Under the pieces are notes generated by a model. It was not told where the DNA came from, did not search any database, and saw nothing but the letters and a program-made list of their open reading frames with translations. Below are positions 51,301 through 63,492 of a stretch of 64,000 nt of DNA, piece by piece (positions within the stretch are counted from its first letter, which is position 1; the number at the start of each line of letters is the position of its first letter). The translations under genes and the position numbers were made by a program. The stretch covers positions 1,049,001-1,113,000 of the forward strand of contig CANJKZ010000117.1 in the NCBI GenBank assembly GCA_947471745.1, read 5' to 3'. Origin of the DNA: Closterium sp. Naga37s-1. Lineage: Eukaryota > Streptophyta > Zygnematophyceae > Desmidiales > Closteriaceae.

Positions 51301-51689
51301 TCAACGCTTTTGCGAGCTTAGCCCAGTTATCGCTGTCTTCGGCTTGACGGTGCAGGAGGTACGTTCACGCATGTGCACCAGCCGACCAGCAGTCTCAAGA
51401 AACTTCTTCGAGTCTGCATGCATCGCAAAATGGCGGTGTAGGAGGAGTGCGCGCGCTCGCCATACCTGCCTGTTATTGTTGCATGTCCGCCATTGTCGGT
51501 CTTCCTCGTTCTCGCGCTTAGGTCACCTCCCTTCTGCTCTCGTCTCAACTCCCCCCCTCCCCCCCACCCCCTACCCTGCCGCGCACCAACCTCGCCGCAC
51601 CAATCACCCGTGCCTGCGCGCGTAACGGTGCGTGCAGATGCAGCTGATGCTGATAACAAAACCCGCACAAGGCAGAGCGGCAGCAGCAG

Positions 51690-51930
51690 ATGGGCACGGA
51701 GAGTGAGAGCGGGTGCTCCCCTGACCAGATCGCCAACGCCTTCCTCGAGGTGCGGTTGAGGGGCAGGGAGACGTGGGCGTGGGGAAGGGGAGTTATGGGG
51801 GCAGGGAGAGTGTTGGGAGATGGCTGGGAGAGGGGAGGGTGAGGGGGAAAAGAGGCCATGGAGGACAAAAGTGCGTGCTTCCGTGGCGAGATCGCGGACG
51901 CCTGCCTCAAGGTGCGCCGGGGGCGAGAGG
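51690..51930 (+). repeat. Duplicated exon-like module, about 173 bp apart
   Basis: SGCSPDQIANAFLE followed by GTGCGG (about 51700-51755) and SACFRGEIADACLK followed by GTGCGC (about 51870-51915) are similar in DNA (GATCGCCAACGCCTTCCTCGAG versus its counterpart GATCGCGGACGCCTGCCTCAAG, compared in part) and peptide. Each ends at a donor-like G/GTGCG. A purine-rich spacer separates them. The protein is not recognised. Confidence 0.5.
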
Positions 51931-52329
51931 AGAGGCGCGCGGGGAGAGTTGGGGAGAGAGTTGGGGGGAGGGTGGGGAAAGGTGGGGAGAGGGGAGAAAG
52001 AGGGGAGGGAATGGGAGTTTTGGTTGGTGATGAAGGTGTGATGAAGAGGAGGGGAAGAGGGGATTAGGGGAGACAGGGGGATAAAGAGTGTTGGCGCAGG
52101 ACATGCGCGCGTGGCCGTACCTATGGGAGAGTAAGGACAGGGGACGAGGGCATAGGCAGGATATTGAGGGATTAATAAGAGTTGTGGGCTTTGAGGGATA
52201 TGGGGAGGCGGTGCCACGATAAAAAAGGTGAGGTCAAAGATGCAAGTAGTGGGAAAGTTCTCCTTTATTCTCTGCTACGCCTCTAACCCACCCCTCTCCT
52301 CCGACCCTCTCTACCCGCCCACCCTACCC

Positions 52330-52730
52330 CCGAGGAGCCAGTGAGGAGCCAGCCAGCCTCCGAGGAGGCAGTGGGTTCCGGTGGCCAGCGCACCTTCACA
52401 TGAGCCTCTCCCTGACCCCTCCCTCCTACACACCGCCTTTGGTCTCCCCCCGTCTCTCTCCCGCCTCGCCCTGTGCCTGCCAGGAGGAAACTGCCCTCGA
52501 GGAGGCAGTAGGATTCGGTAGGTAGCGTACATCCCCTCTCCCCTACACCCTCCCTTAAGCCTCTCCCTGACCCCTCTCTCCTACCCACCGTCCCCCCCGT
52601 TCTCCGCCCTTCTCTCTCCCCCCTCGCCCTGCCCCTGCCAGGAGGAGTCAGCCCCCTAAGAGGTAGTGGAATCCGGTGGGCAGCGGACGTCACTGTACGT
52701 GCAGATCACTGACGTGGGGCTGTAAGCGGT
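52330..52730 (+). repeat. Three tandem exon/intron-like copies of about 130-150 bp
   Basis: Each copy has CCTGCCAGGAGG or a variant as an acceptor-like start, then GAGGAGGCAGTGGGTTCCGG or a variant, then CCTCTCCCTGACCCCTC in a pyrimidine-rich spacer. The last copy runs on to SGGQRTSLYVQITDVGL and a stop near 52724. Stops interrupt the earlier copies. The source gene is unknown. Confidence 0.6.
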
Positions 52731-53464
52731 GCACCCGCCGCCCTCCCATCATGTGTGAGTGCCAGGCCAGGCGTCTACCACTATGTGTCATCGCCTGGGT
52801 CCGACGGGTGAGGTAAGCCCGGCTGCAGGCCCATTGTGGCGATGAAGGGCTGGAAGGGTGGTGGAGGCCACTCAGCCGGAAAGCTGGCTCGTGGCTTCGG
52901 GGCCGAGAGGAGGTCGCTGAGGGTAATCACGCATCACGCGTCCAGAGCCTGCTCACGCTGGTCACTGAGGTCTTCCGAGGTGTCGCGAGTCCTGGTGAAG
53001 CCGCCCAATTCTCCAGTCTACTCAAAATTTGGTTCTGGTGAAGCCGCACCTAATTCCTATCACCTTTGACTGAACCTGCAGCTACTAAGTTAGTTCCATG
53101 CTTCAAATTGTCGCCTGGCTAGACACCACTGCCGCACTCAATTCACCCCATCCTCCATTTTCATGTGTTCCCTCTGCCTCCCTTCTCTCCCCAATCGCCC
53201 CTATCCCTCTTCTCTGTCTTCTCTCCCATGTAAGACAGTCCAAGGCATGGCATGCACCCACGGTCACCGCTTTTTCACCATGCTGCTCTCCCGAACCTTT
53301 CTATGTGTGTCGTGCATCCGAACCTGTCTAGACCCTCTCCTGCACCACACTATTCTTGCCTTCACATCTTGAAAACTGTTCCACACCCGCATACGTCTCT
53401 CCTTGCTCAAATCTTCTTTCATCTCTTTGAAGTTCAAAGTTTGAACCCTCCCTATATCCTGCAG

Positions 53465-53691
53465 GGTACCACCAGAAGCTGCCGTTACACCCTCTATTCC
53501 AGGAAGAAGCCTGCATGCTCCTCTATGAACAAGCGGATGCATACCCAGACCTGATGCACAAATCTGTTTTGCTTGAGATAATGTACAGATTACTCGAACA
53601 TCTGCTCATCTTACGTACATGCCGTAGGCATGGCTGGAGCAAGGTACAATTCCGATCCAGTATTGTATACGAAAACATGTGTACCAACTAG
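53465..53691 (+). other. Candidate terminal exon, product unknown
   Basis: After the acceptor CTATATCCTGCAG the plus strand stays open for about 75 codons: YHQKLPLHPLFQEEACMLLY, EQADAYPDLMHKSVLLEIMY, RLLEHLLILRT and on to TAG. The amphipathic, leucine-rich composition is protein-like and unlike the surrounding pyrimidine-rich DNA. No upstream exon or family is recognised. It ends just before the 3' end of the convergent F-box-like/LRR gene 3. Confidence 0.35.
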
Positions 53692-53809
53692 GGTAATTCT
53701 CCATCAGAATCTGCTTGCAATACTCAAGATGTGATCGTCTGGTGCCACTACAATGGGTCTGCCACTAGAATGGACAATTACCAGTAGGTCTCTCAATGAT
53801 ATGCCAAAA

Positions 53810-56233
53810 TTACGTGTAGTACATCCACCGATACGACGTATGTCCCCCAGGAAGGCGCAGCTTGCCTTCATTGTCGTGCAACTTGTCACACCCTGTAAAA
53901 GCCACACGGTCCAGCAGCTCCAGCTCGCCCACATCGCCAGGCAGCGCCTCCAGCTGCTTGCACCCCTCCAAGTCGAGCGCTTGCAGCCGGCTGAGGCGTG
54001 CAAAGTTGGGAGGGAGGGATGTGATGGCGGCCTTGTGCACGGTCAGCTCGCGCAGGCAGGCCAGCTGCGTGAGGGAGGCAGGGAGATGCGTGAGCGCTAA
54101 GCAGTTGGACATAATCAGCTTGCACAGTCGGGACAGTGCCCCGATGGAATTGGGAAGCGCACGCAGTTTAGGAGCGTTGATCTCCAGGTTTGTGAGCTTC
54201 TGAAGAGCTGCGATGGTTGATGGGATCTCCGTCAGCTCAGGCAAGCATAACTCCAGCTGACGCAGCTCCTGCAGCGTCGACGTGGAGAAGTCTGGAAGCT
54301 TCACGACTCCGGTGCTCACGAGTGCGATGGTGCGAAGGCGAGGCAGGTCCGCCAATGGGAATGGGAGCTCGCCCTCACATGCCAACACCAGACGCAAGTG
54401 CTCCAACGAAGACAAGCTTCTGGACAATGCGGAGGGGAAAAACACCATGCTCAAACTGACTGACTTGAGGCTGGAAAGAGCATAGATACCCGGCAGATGG
54501 GTGACCTCCAGATAGGTCCCCAGCCTGAGCGTTTCCAGCGACCCCGGCAAGAACTCTGGAGCCTTTCTCAGCAGCGCACAGCCGGTCAGCTCCAGCTGCT
54601 TCAGCGTCGCCAAATGCATGAGGCTCGTGGGAAGGAACGGAGAACAGGCTGCTGCACTTGTCAACCACTAGCACGTCTAGGTTCAGTAGGGCTGCCACGG
54701 ACTCGGGGAGCTTCTGGATCCGAGAGCAGGACAGCACATACAGCTCCCGCAGGCGTGTCAACTCCCCCATGGCCTCTGGCAGCTCGGCCAGCTCACACTT
54801 ATGCAGCTCCAGCCTTGTGAGTGACGCGAGCTGGGTGAAGGAGGGCGGAAGCAGATGCCGTGCCCTGTACGATTTCAGGTAGAGCGTGTGGAGGTTGGTG
54901 AGGCCTCCGATGTCGGCAGGGAGAATGACCAAGGGGGAATTCGCGAGGCACAGGGTCTTGAGCACTGTGAGGGCGCTCAGCGGGTCTGGTAGCTCGCCCA
55001 TATACACACTCTCCGTGACTATCAGCGTCTCAAGAGACTGCAGCCGGCTGCACGAGCCGGGGAAATGGGTGTTCAGATTGTGCAGCACGAGCGTTGTCAG
55101 CGCGGGCATCTGGCCGAAGCTGTCCGGCAGTCCGACGACCGTGCAGTTTTCGAGCTTCAAGGTGCGCAGGCGGGTCAGCGCGGTGGCCTGCTCGGGTACG
55201 TCGAAGAAGGTACCGCACGCGTCGATGCTGAGCTCGCGGAGACACGGCATGCGATGGCAGATGTCGTCCGGGACAAGTCGTCGCACTGGAAAATCGCCAA
55301 CCGCTCGAGCAGGCTGCACGGTGACTCGGGAGGAAACATCTCATCGAACGGCGGGCATGCTTTCCCTAGATTCAGCGTCTTGAGCGAAGATAGGCGTGCA
55401 AATGAGAAGGGAGGAGAGGCCGAGTGGTATTGCCAAGGAGAGACGTCTTCTGGCACGGAGAGATGCGTGAGGCGTGGCAGGTGCGCGAGGTGCTCCAGGG
55501 TCTGATAGTCCCCCACCGAGTCGATCCAGAGCGATGTGAGAGCGCTCAAGTTCTTGACTTTTGGAGTTGTTACCGCGGGCAGATCGGCAACTGCGAGGGA
55601 TCGGAGATGCACGAGGTGGAAGAGCGAAGAAGGTAACCGGAACTCGCAGTGCAGGCAGGCCAGCGAGAGGTGCTCCAGCCGCGGGCACCGGCGGAAGAAC
55701 GCGTCGAAGCCGGCTGGCGTGAGAAAGATCTTCCCCGCCTGGTCGAACTCAGGGTTCTCCACTATCGGCCTTCCGAGGTGGAACGCCGTCAGATTAGGGC
55801 AGCACGCGGCGAGGCGAGCGAGGAAGGCGTCATCGATGGCCTGCGCGCTGCCGTCGTTGAGATGGAGGCGCGTGAGGTTTGGGAAGCATTTTACAGGCGC
55901 CGCGAGGTCCTCGAGAGACACGGCGCGGTTCGTCTTGACAAGGAGCGTGGACACGTGGCGCCGAGCCAGGCGACGCCAGCGGCGGCAGATCGACGCGAGG
56001 AGGAGATTGTACGCGGCGTCGGCGAATGCTGGAGGAAGAGGGGGAGCTGGAAACATGGTCTCGCTCTGCTGGTAGCATGCCTCGTCTGGATCCTCGCGAT
56101 TGAACCTCGGGGGAGGCCGCACGGCGGCCCATACATCCTCATCGAAATGCTCGCGAGAGAAGAGGCGCTTGGAGGGCCAGAAAACGGCAACGAGTAGCTC
56201 ATCAGGAAGGCTATTGATATGCAAACACGCCAT
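53810..56233 (-). pseudogene. F-box-like/LRR protein gene 3, two frameshifts
   Basis: The ATG at 56233 gives MACLHINSLPDELLVAVFW, the F-box-like start. LLLASICRRWRRLARRHVST follows after an insertion of about 60 residues, then DDAFLARLAACCPNLTAFHL and LP-rich LRRs to 53810 (end SYRWMYYT). The frame is lost near 55268-55272 (between CDDLS and PDDICHRMPCLREL, consistent with one missing base) and again near 54635 (between CSSLFS and FLPTSLMHLATLKQLEL, consistent with one extra base). The net frame is restored, so all of about 800 codons align with gene 1. Protein homology is continuous across both breaks. The likely role, if expressed, is SCF-type substrate recognition, inferred from the F-box-like motif. 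Mutational decay or sequence error are both possible. Confidence 0.82.
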
Positions 56234-58880
56234 AGTACCTCAGGTTTTAGGTATGGTTGTAGAAATGTTAGAAACGAAGACCTTTGCAGATGATGGCTGC
56301 GGCAGCTACCTCCTCTCCTTGCCCTCTCTTCACTCGTCTACGTTCTCTGGTAGGCCTCGTTGCTATCTGCTCGGTGTAGATCTGACAGTATGAGGAACCC
56401 CGAGGCTTGAGTGCCAGAGCAGCGTGTTGCGGCCACGTATTCTCCGCAACGAAGGGCTCGGAGCCTGGGAGCCAAGTTGGGACAGAAGCTGGGCGTGTTC
56501 CAGAACCAACACAAACCTCCAACAGCTTGTGGTAACAGGAATACAGCTGACACATGGGAGAAACCCAAGGCGGGCCTTTCCATAAGCGATGACCCTGTGG
56601 TTTTCAAATCACTCCGCGAAGGTTTCGCTGGTATTGAGTTTTGGTAACCCATGTAAAAGCGTCGGTTCACGTGTCAGTGACGAAATTTGTTCCTTTGTAA
56701 CAATTTGGGGTGATGTCTTCGTACTCTTGTGTGGAAACCCGTCCAGTCGCACAAAATACTGAATGGTTTGATTTACGAGGGCACCTGTTTCTAGAAATTG
56801 CGATCGCATATTCCAATCCAACTAAAAAATGGCGTGGCACGTAGTTCCACCTTTTCAAGCTTCTTTTCAGCACAAACGTGTCGCTGCATCAGTAAAATTT
56901 GCGACGACGAGAGTTTTATTAGGCGTATTACCATGAGCGAGGGTGATGGCGACTTGATTTTTTCTACATTGTCGAAGACACATACGTCATTATCTATCGG
57001 CTTCTGTAGTATCGCATCAGCTCCGCCACTAGCAGCGCGGAAGCCGGCGGGGTATTACCCTCGACCATATTCAACTGATATTACATACTTTGAGGCCGCG
57101 CGCGGCGTCGTGCGGATCTGTCGCGCAACGATGCGAGAGACAGTGCACAACAGCAGCACAGTCGCTCCCAAGTTTCGGATCGCGTTTTTTTCTCACACTC
57201 CTCGGTTTCCCCCTTTTGCCTTTCCCGTCCTCGACAGCTCCTTTAGTCTCGGCGCTGCTGCCATTCACGATCCACCTTGCTGCGGTTGGGATCAATCCCA
57301 GTGAACGTGGGATTCGCAATCTCAACCATGGAATTCCCGCCTGTATTTCGCGCACGAACCGAACGACATCGGTTGGAGGGCTTCTCTCAACGGTCGCTGT
57401 TGCCTGTTGAGGCGAATCGCCGTTCGCGTTTGTCAAACGAGTATGTGCTGCCGATCGGCTGCGTGCACAGCTGTTCAGAGCTTCTTTTTGAGGCGCCGAT
57501 GCTCTAAGCAGCATATCGCAGCAAGCACTTTGCAGCCGATGCTTATATGCCTGTTACCTGTAGTCGATGTGGTTACAGATCGCACAAGCATTTGCTTCAA
57601 ATCCTGATGCTCAAGCCTCGTATTCCTGATGATCCTCGATAGGAGTGTCGTGTTGCGACCCACCCAACTTTCGTCTCGTGGTGCGTTTCACCGGTTAAGA
57701 CAATGGGTGGGGACACTGCCAAACAGCGCGAGCCGCGGTGGCGGCGCGAGTGGCAGTGACAGGGATTTTCAAGCGCACCATGAAACGCTCCCTTTCCCCC
57801 TATGCCCACCTCCCTACCCCTCTCCCTCCCTTTCCTGTTACCCACTCCGCTACCGTGCCCCGTCGCGCGACTCACCCCCATTAAATCCACCAGTTCATTT
57901 GGAACGGCTGGGCTTGCGTTGTGTGATGTGCATATGTGATGCGTGTGCAGGCATCACCTCCACGCGTGTGAAGCCGGACGATGACCGCGCCGTGCCTTGT
58001 CGGGATGACGCCTTGCGGATCATGCCGCTCTTTCCCGCCGCTGCACCACCGCCAGCGGCGCCGCTGCCAGAAACGTAATGTCTGCCCCATTAGTTGTGCA
58101 CCTGCGTCTCGTACAAGCCCACTTGCCGCCCGACTGCCTGCAAGCCCGCCATGTGTCACACGCCTGCCTGTCTGCCTGTCACTTGTCGCCCCCTGGCCGG
58201 AACCCTCATGGACTCCGCCTTGTCCTTGGCGTCAGTTGTTGCCCGCTCGCCTGATCACGCATGCTACCCTTCCCACCATGGCGATGCTCCTTTCCCTCCT
58301 TCCCTGCCCCCTCCCTCTCCCAATTCCCTCCCGATCCGTTCGCCCTTCAGCTCCGCGCCTGTGCAGTCAGTCAGTGCAGTCAGTGTAGCCAGTGACTGTG
58401 ATTCCCTACCTAATTTCTGCTCCTCTGCACTCACTGCACTGACTCCCGCCACTTGTCTTACAATCTCATCCCACACGCCACCGCCACATGGCTCTAGCCC
58501 CTGCGCACCTTTCCCTCCCCTCCCTACACCCTCTCCCTCTCCACCTCTCTCACCTTCGCCCCACACCAGCACGGGCGCTTGAACCCAGGGCGCGGGTGCA
58601 CTGACTACCTGAACAACCTGCGGGTCACAAGCAGGTCAGTCTCAGTCAGGTCGGTCTCATGTCCATCTCGAGTCACTCTAATGGTCACTTGACTCACGCT
58701 CCTGTCATTTTTATGTCATTGTTGCCGTTGCACACACTGCGAATGCCATTGTGTTATCCAAGGTGGAAGTGCGGGACTAACGGGGACCAATATTATGCAA
58801 CACCCTCCTGGCCTTTACTACTGCCCCCTTTTCTTCTGGTCACCCTCCAGATGTGCATATCAACTGTCACTCTGTCTCAG
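56234..58880. other. Intergenic DNA, no gene recognised
   Basis: Upstream flank of F-box-like/LRR gene 3 followed by mixed then pyrimidine-rich DNA. Open frames of 90-180 codons on both strands are Pro/Ser/Arg-rich or lack domain character. CAGTCAGTCAGTGCAGTCAG near 58362-58385 is a short local repeat. Confidence 0.5.
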
Positions 58881-58885
58881 TGTCC

Positions 58886-59110
58886 CCCATTCCCATCCCC
58901 ATTCCGATCCCCATTCCCATCCCCATTCTGATCCCCATTCCCATCCCCATTCCCATCCCCATTCCCATCCCCATTTCCATCCCCATTTCCATCCCTATTT
59001 CCATCCCCATTCCCATCCCGATTCCCATCCCCATTCCCATCCCCATCCCCATCCCCATCCCCATCCATATTCCCATCCCCATTCCCATCCTCTGTCCCAT
59101 CCCTCCCCCC
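58886..59110. repeat. CCCATT/CCCATC array
   Basis: Hexamers CCCATT and CCCATC alternate for about 215 bp with CCGATT, CTGATC and TCCATC variants. Open frames PIPIPI and GMGMGM are artefacts. Confidence 0.93.
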
Positions 59111-59509
59111 GTCCTCTTCCCCCATCGTCTTCCGCGTCAACATACCCATCACCATCCCCATCCCCTTCTCCATCCCCATCACCATCACCATCCTTTTCCC
59201 CGTCACTAGGTGAGCATGGTGCAGCCAGTAGCCTGCATCACTCGCCACCCTCATGGCTCTCTCCGTTTGCCCCTCTGTTCCCCACTGCCCCCCTTCGCAC
59301 CTCTCCCCTCCTCAGGTGTTCGCATTGCAGTAGCCATTAAATTTCCGCTCCCCCCCAGCTCTGCACTGCACCTGCGTCTCCAACACCCACGTCTGCCCCA
59401 CTGCACTGCACGGACTCGGACCCCACAGGTGGGTGCACTGCTCACCGAGGGAGAGGCGTCTTCCGCCTCTCCCTCCGCCCACTCCTTCCCCACCCCTCTC
59501 AGCTCCTCA

Positions 59510-60965
59510 CATGTTTCTCCCATGCCAAGTCTGCACAAATTCTCACCCCTACCCCTATGGTGTGGCGGCTATGCCCACCCTCTTACTCTCCCATTCCCGC
59601 CTCCTCCAACTCAGTCCATGTCTTTCCACCATTTCCGCGCCGCACCTGCTACTCTTGCACCCATTCGTGGCCCATGAATTCCCGCTCCTGCAACATGGGC
59701 GCACTGTTCACAAGAGAATCCGCGGGCTGCTGGGTGCACTCCTTGCCAGGCGGCAACGCACCTTCCCGTTTTCTGCCCATTACCCTCTTTTGCTTCCCCT
59801 GCGCCCCTCCCTCCACCAGCGTCGCACCTGCTTCTCCTGCGCTGATTTCTGGCCCTCTTTCCCGCCCTACAACTTGGGCGCACTGTTCACGGGCAACCTG
59901 CGGGCTGCTGAGTGCACTCCTCAAGGAAGTGCTCTGTCAGGGAGGTGGCAGGTCAGGCGTGAAAGCGGAGAGGCGTGAAAGTGGAGGAATGTGAAATGGT
60001 GTGGGCAGTCTAGACCAGAATCTAGAGTCCATAATCCATTGGCCCCAGAAGCCATAAATTGTGGAAAAAAAATCAGGGTCCGCTATGCACCACGAGCCGT
60101 GACACGCGAGTGAGTACTATGTTCAGCCATGCACCATGATGCATGGATCGCTACTGCTTATGCCTCTCACCCTATGCCTTTGGCATAGCATTCATGCTGC
60201 ATAGCATGGCCTTGTAAAATGGTTCTCACACACACCGCCAATGCCTAACACCATCTGTTTGCCCACTTCCCAGTTGCCGACTCTTAGTCTTCAAATGCAC
60301 GGGCATGGTTGGTAATTATGGTCCATGAGCCATGAGTTATGAGCGATGATGATATGCCATTAGTTTCCCAACGCAAAGAGCCATGAGCCATGAGCCATGA
60401 GCTGTCAGCCATGAGCCAATGTGTTGCCATTGGTTGCCCAAGGCAATGCTCTCCTCATCACCTGCCTTGTAGTGTTTAATCGTATGGTCTTGGTATGGCA
60501 TGACCTGTGGAATACAAGCAAAGAGAAATCATTCAACAGCTGCGTCTTCTAGCCCATTGACTCCAGACCTTATCCCTGACTGGCTCCCTCCCACATCTCT
60601 CATAAGCCACTGTGCTGTTTACCCTCTCACCCCGCTCCCCTCCGTCACCTCCCTCCCACCCTCAGCTGCGCACCTGCTTCTCCCACACCCACTCGTGGCC
60701 AAGCATTCGTGCCTCCACAGCACTGTTCACACACAACCTGCGGGCTGCTCAGGGCACTCGGAGCTCCTCAGGACAGTCAGGGCTGCCGCAAGCAACCTGC
60801 GGGCAACCTGCGAGCTGCTGAGGCGAGGGCGGGGCTGCTTGGTTTCGGAGGCGGTTTCCTTGCTCAAGGACGAGCAGCTACGGGGGAAGGAGGTGTGTGC
60901 GTCCTACTGGGAAGTCCTTGTGGTGGTTACGAACCCAGCTGGGCCAGGCTGCTGGGTGCCCTGTG
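59510..60965 (+). repeat. Plus-strand copies of the RTCFS module family
   Basis: Copies at about 59640-59750, 59815-59930 and 60665-60800 read RTCYSCTHSWPMNSRSCNMG, RTCFSCADFWPSFPPYNLG and RTCFSHTHSWPSIRAST. Each is followed by ALFT, then LRAAE or a variant. Near 60830-60900, GCTTGGTTTCGGAGGCGG then TCAAGGACGAGCAGC matches the module at 2.0-2.2 kb. Frames break within and between copies. Short ATGAGCC repeats (60330-60420) lie between copies. Confidence 0.6.
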
Positions 60966-61484
60966 GCCGTGCTCTCATGCGACTCTAAGATGATTCAGCA
61001 CTGTTCCAGTTTTTTCTCCTCGTGACATGCTAGAGGCTGATCTGTGAAAGGTTGAATGACGCCCGGCTGAATGATACACTTCTTGCCGCGGCCACGTCTT
61101 AGCCCCATCGCACCCTCTTTCAACTCTCCCCCCCTTCTTGATATTCACCACGTGTCTCCCCGTCTCGGGTCCTCTGCCCGCCATCACCCTCCTATCGGCA
61201 CCTCAAGTATCCCACTCAAGGAGCAGCACCATAGCCTTCGCGACTTCAGCCAGCACCTCTCCCTCCCTCCTACATTGCCTACACCACCCACTGTCTGCTG
61301 TCGCACCTTCAAGCACTATCACTCTCTCACTCTCACGACCATCTGATATGCTGTCACTCCATGCCCCGTGCTTGATACGATGAGACATGATACGATTGAG
61401 CCCGAGTTTTTTTTCACCGGAGTCGGAGACATAAGGTCATATCGGTTTGAAACGATCTTTTTGAAACGGAAATGTGATGAGTGA
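60966..61484. other. Intergenic DNA before the gypsy element
   Basis: Pyrimidine-rich DNA without a recognised gene. Short inverted fragments around GATACGATGAGACATGATACGAT (given in part; 61374-61396) precede the LTR. Confidence 0.45.
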
Positions 61485-61802
61485 TGTTATTCATGCCATC
61501 ATCTACATGCTTCGTTTGAAAGTGTAAGGAATTTTCCCGAATTCCTTATCGGGGTTGACTGCTTCGCGTACAGCCCGATTTTCGGACTTTGCACGTTCGG
61601 CCAATTTCAACGCTGCCGAGGCTCCTCGCGTCGCCTTCGGCATTTTCCCATCGCCAAACCTGCACCCAACCTCGCTCACCCGAGGTTCCCTCCTAGCTAG
61701 GCTAGTCCCTACATTAGTCTGTGCCTTCATTGTATTCGCAGTTCATTCAATCACAGCCTCGTTATTCGTTTACCTGCGCACTCTCTTTTACAACTCATAA
61801 CA
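61485..61802 (+). repeat. 5' LTR of the gypsy element (left limit uncertain)
   Basis: The right end is fixed at CATAACA (61796-61802), two bases before the primer site. The left end is either TGTTAT at 61485, the exact inverse of ATAACA, or TGTAAGG at 61523, giving a length of 318 or 280 bp. The 3' LTR is outside the window, so this cannot be settled here. Confidence 0.65.
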
Positions 61803-61804
61803 CC

Positions 61805-61816
61805 TGGTATCAGAGC
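61805..61816 (+). promoter_or_regulatory. Primer binding site, initiator tRNA-Met type
   Basis: TGGTATCAGAGC is the standard plant retrotransposon primer site complementary to the 3' end of initiator tRNA-Met, two bases after the LTR. Confidence 0.93.
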
Positions 61817-62002
61817 TACTTTCCTAGTTCACCCCGCTTTTCCGAGGGTAGTTTGGTGGCACGGGTGTGGTCGGTTTAGTGACTACACGACAGTTGGCTG
61901 CAAGGTTTGTTAATTCAATCCTGCCCGACTCCGATAGTTCGTGTTTTCATTTACCGGAAGGCAACGGATACCCGCTTGCCCACCAGACGCAGTGCTAGAT
62001 AC

Positions 62003-63046
62003 ATGGATCAGGAGGCGGTTAACAAGTTGATGACGCAAGTGGCAGAAATGCAGGAAGGCATGAGATCGTTAATGGCGGAAGTGACAACACTGCGTGAAGA
62101 AAACGCCGAGCTACGCCAGACGCGAGGTGAAGCGCGTCAGGGGTTGCCCGATGACGAAGGCGAAGGCATCAGTCAAGCGATGAGCAATCCGTTGGATGCG
62201 CTCACACGTGACCTCGAGGAGGAAGACAGGCAGCGAGCGGCAGCAGCACCAGTTGCAGTAACGACGATCAAGATAAAACCCGTCAACCCGCCCCCGTTCA
62301 ACCCTACGGACAAGACAGTTACAGTAAAGGGGTGGCTGTTCGGGGTCGAAGTCTTCTTCACTGCAGCACGAGTTCACGACGATGCCACGCGTATTAATTA
62401 CGCGGTTTCGCTTCTTCGAGGTGCAGCGCTTGAATGGTGGCGCCGGACCTTGGAAACGGGAACACCGACAGGTGTGACACATGCGGCAGACGGGACCTCA
62501 ACAGTGACTAATCAAGTGGCACAATCGATCTTCGGAGTGACCACGATACGCACGTGGAAGGAGTGGGGCGCAGCCTTACGAGATCGCTTCGAGCACGTAT
62601 CCGCCTCGGAGCAAGCTCGCTTGAAGCTGCGTGCATGGTCGCAGATGGCTTCTGTCCAAGACTACACGGCGTCATTTATGGGCCTCGCCGACCAAGTTGA
62701 TGACATGTCGGAAGCAGAGCGGTTGGATAAATATATCAGCGGCCTCAAATACGAGATACAATACGAGGTTCGCAGGGGCCGCCCGACATCATTTCTTGAA
62801 GCAGTACGGCTGGCGGAGTCAGCAGATGCGCTGATGCAGTACGCGAGAGCAGCTTCCAGGGATGGAAACCGCTTTCGTGGCCAGACCCATCGGGCCACGA
62901 TCAACGCCGTCCATACACCCGACCGCCCTCCTAAGGGACCGTGTTTTCGGTGTGGGAAGACGGGTCACTACAGGAAAGACTGCCACGAGAAAATGCCGCT
63001 GACGGGGAACGACAGGAAGGAGCAGGGAAATGGGACGAGTCAGTAA
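62003..63046 (+). CDS. gag: gypsy Gag protein
   Basis: 347 residues from ATG 62003 (MDQEAVNKLMTQVAEM), preferred over upstream non-ATG extensions because it opens a clean heptad-like coiled coil (VAEMQEGMRSLMAEVTTLRE). The centre matches the retrotransposon Gag capsid region (VKGWLFGVEVFF, YAVSLLRGAALEWWRR, WKEWGAALRDRFEHV, YISGLKYEIQYEVRRG). The end has a CCHC zinc knuckle [14 protein letters not shown], which binds element RNA. It ends at TAA 63044-63046, overlapping the protease frame by about 100 bp in the -1 direction. Confidence 0.92.
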   Translation: MDQEAVNKLMTQVAEMQEGMRSLMAEVTTLREENAELRQTRGEARQGLPDDEGEGISQAMSNPLDALTRDLEEEDRQRAAAAPVAVTTIKIKPVNPPPFNPTDKTVTVKGWLFGVEVFFTAARVHDDATRINYAVSLLRGAALEWWRRTLETGTPTGVTHAADGTSTVTNQVAQSIFGVTTIRTWKEWGAALRDRFEHVSASEQARLKLRAWSQMASVQDYTASFMGLADQVDDMSEAERLDKYISGLKYEIQYEVRRGRPTSFLEAVRLAESADALMQYARAASRDGNRFRGQTHRATINAVHTPDRPPKGPCFRCGKTGHYRKDCHEKMPLTGNDRKEQGNGTSQ

Positions 63047-63492
63047 TTAGCGGGCCCTTTACTGACTATGCTCCGTCGCCCGAACCCCACCATCCCCACC
63101 GATTCGTGGTTCCGATTCATGCAATCGATCGCACTCGGCCGAATAACGGGGATAATCACGTGGATCACCCTGTGCTGGTCGCTGGCAAGGTGTTAAATAA
63201 TAATTTGAAAATGTTCGTCGACGGAGGGGCCAGCCATAGCCTCTTCAACTTGGCGAGCGCAAAGAAATGCAAGCTGCAACTTGACAGGTGTATGCCCGAA
63301 ATCGACGCTCGCCTCGTGGATGGGACGCCTCTGGCGATTTTGGAGGAAACACGGGCGGTCAGGGTCGACTGCGGCGACGATTTCGGCTTCAGCATGAAGT
63401 TTCTCGCGACAACATTGGACGGCTGCGACGTGCTGCTCGGACGTGATTGGCTGCGACGACACAACGCCGTCGAAGCACGGGGGGCTAATTAA
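62941..63492 (+). CDS. pro: gypsy protease segment of Pol
   Basis: In the -1 frame relative to gag. [20 protein letters not shown] is the aspartic-protease active-site region with DGGA in place of the usual DSGA or [20 protein letters not shown] near the end is the conserved ILGMDWL-type motif of gypsy proteases. The frame stops at TAA 63490-63492. Protein similarity continues in the next frame, so the protease-RT junction has lost its frame around 63472-63476. A fusion to Gag would need -1 frameshifting in the overlap; I see no textbook slippery heptamer. Confidence 0.8.
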   Translation: MFSVWEDGSLQERLPRENAADGERQEGAGKWDESVISGPFTDYAPSPEPHHPHRFVVPIHAIDRTRPNNGDNHVDHPVLVAGKVLNNNLKMFVDGGASHSLFNLASAKKCKLQLDRCMPEIDARLVDGTPLAILEETRAVRVDCGDDFGFSMKFLATTLDGCDVLLGRDWLRRHNAVEARGAN

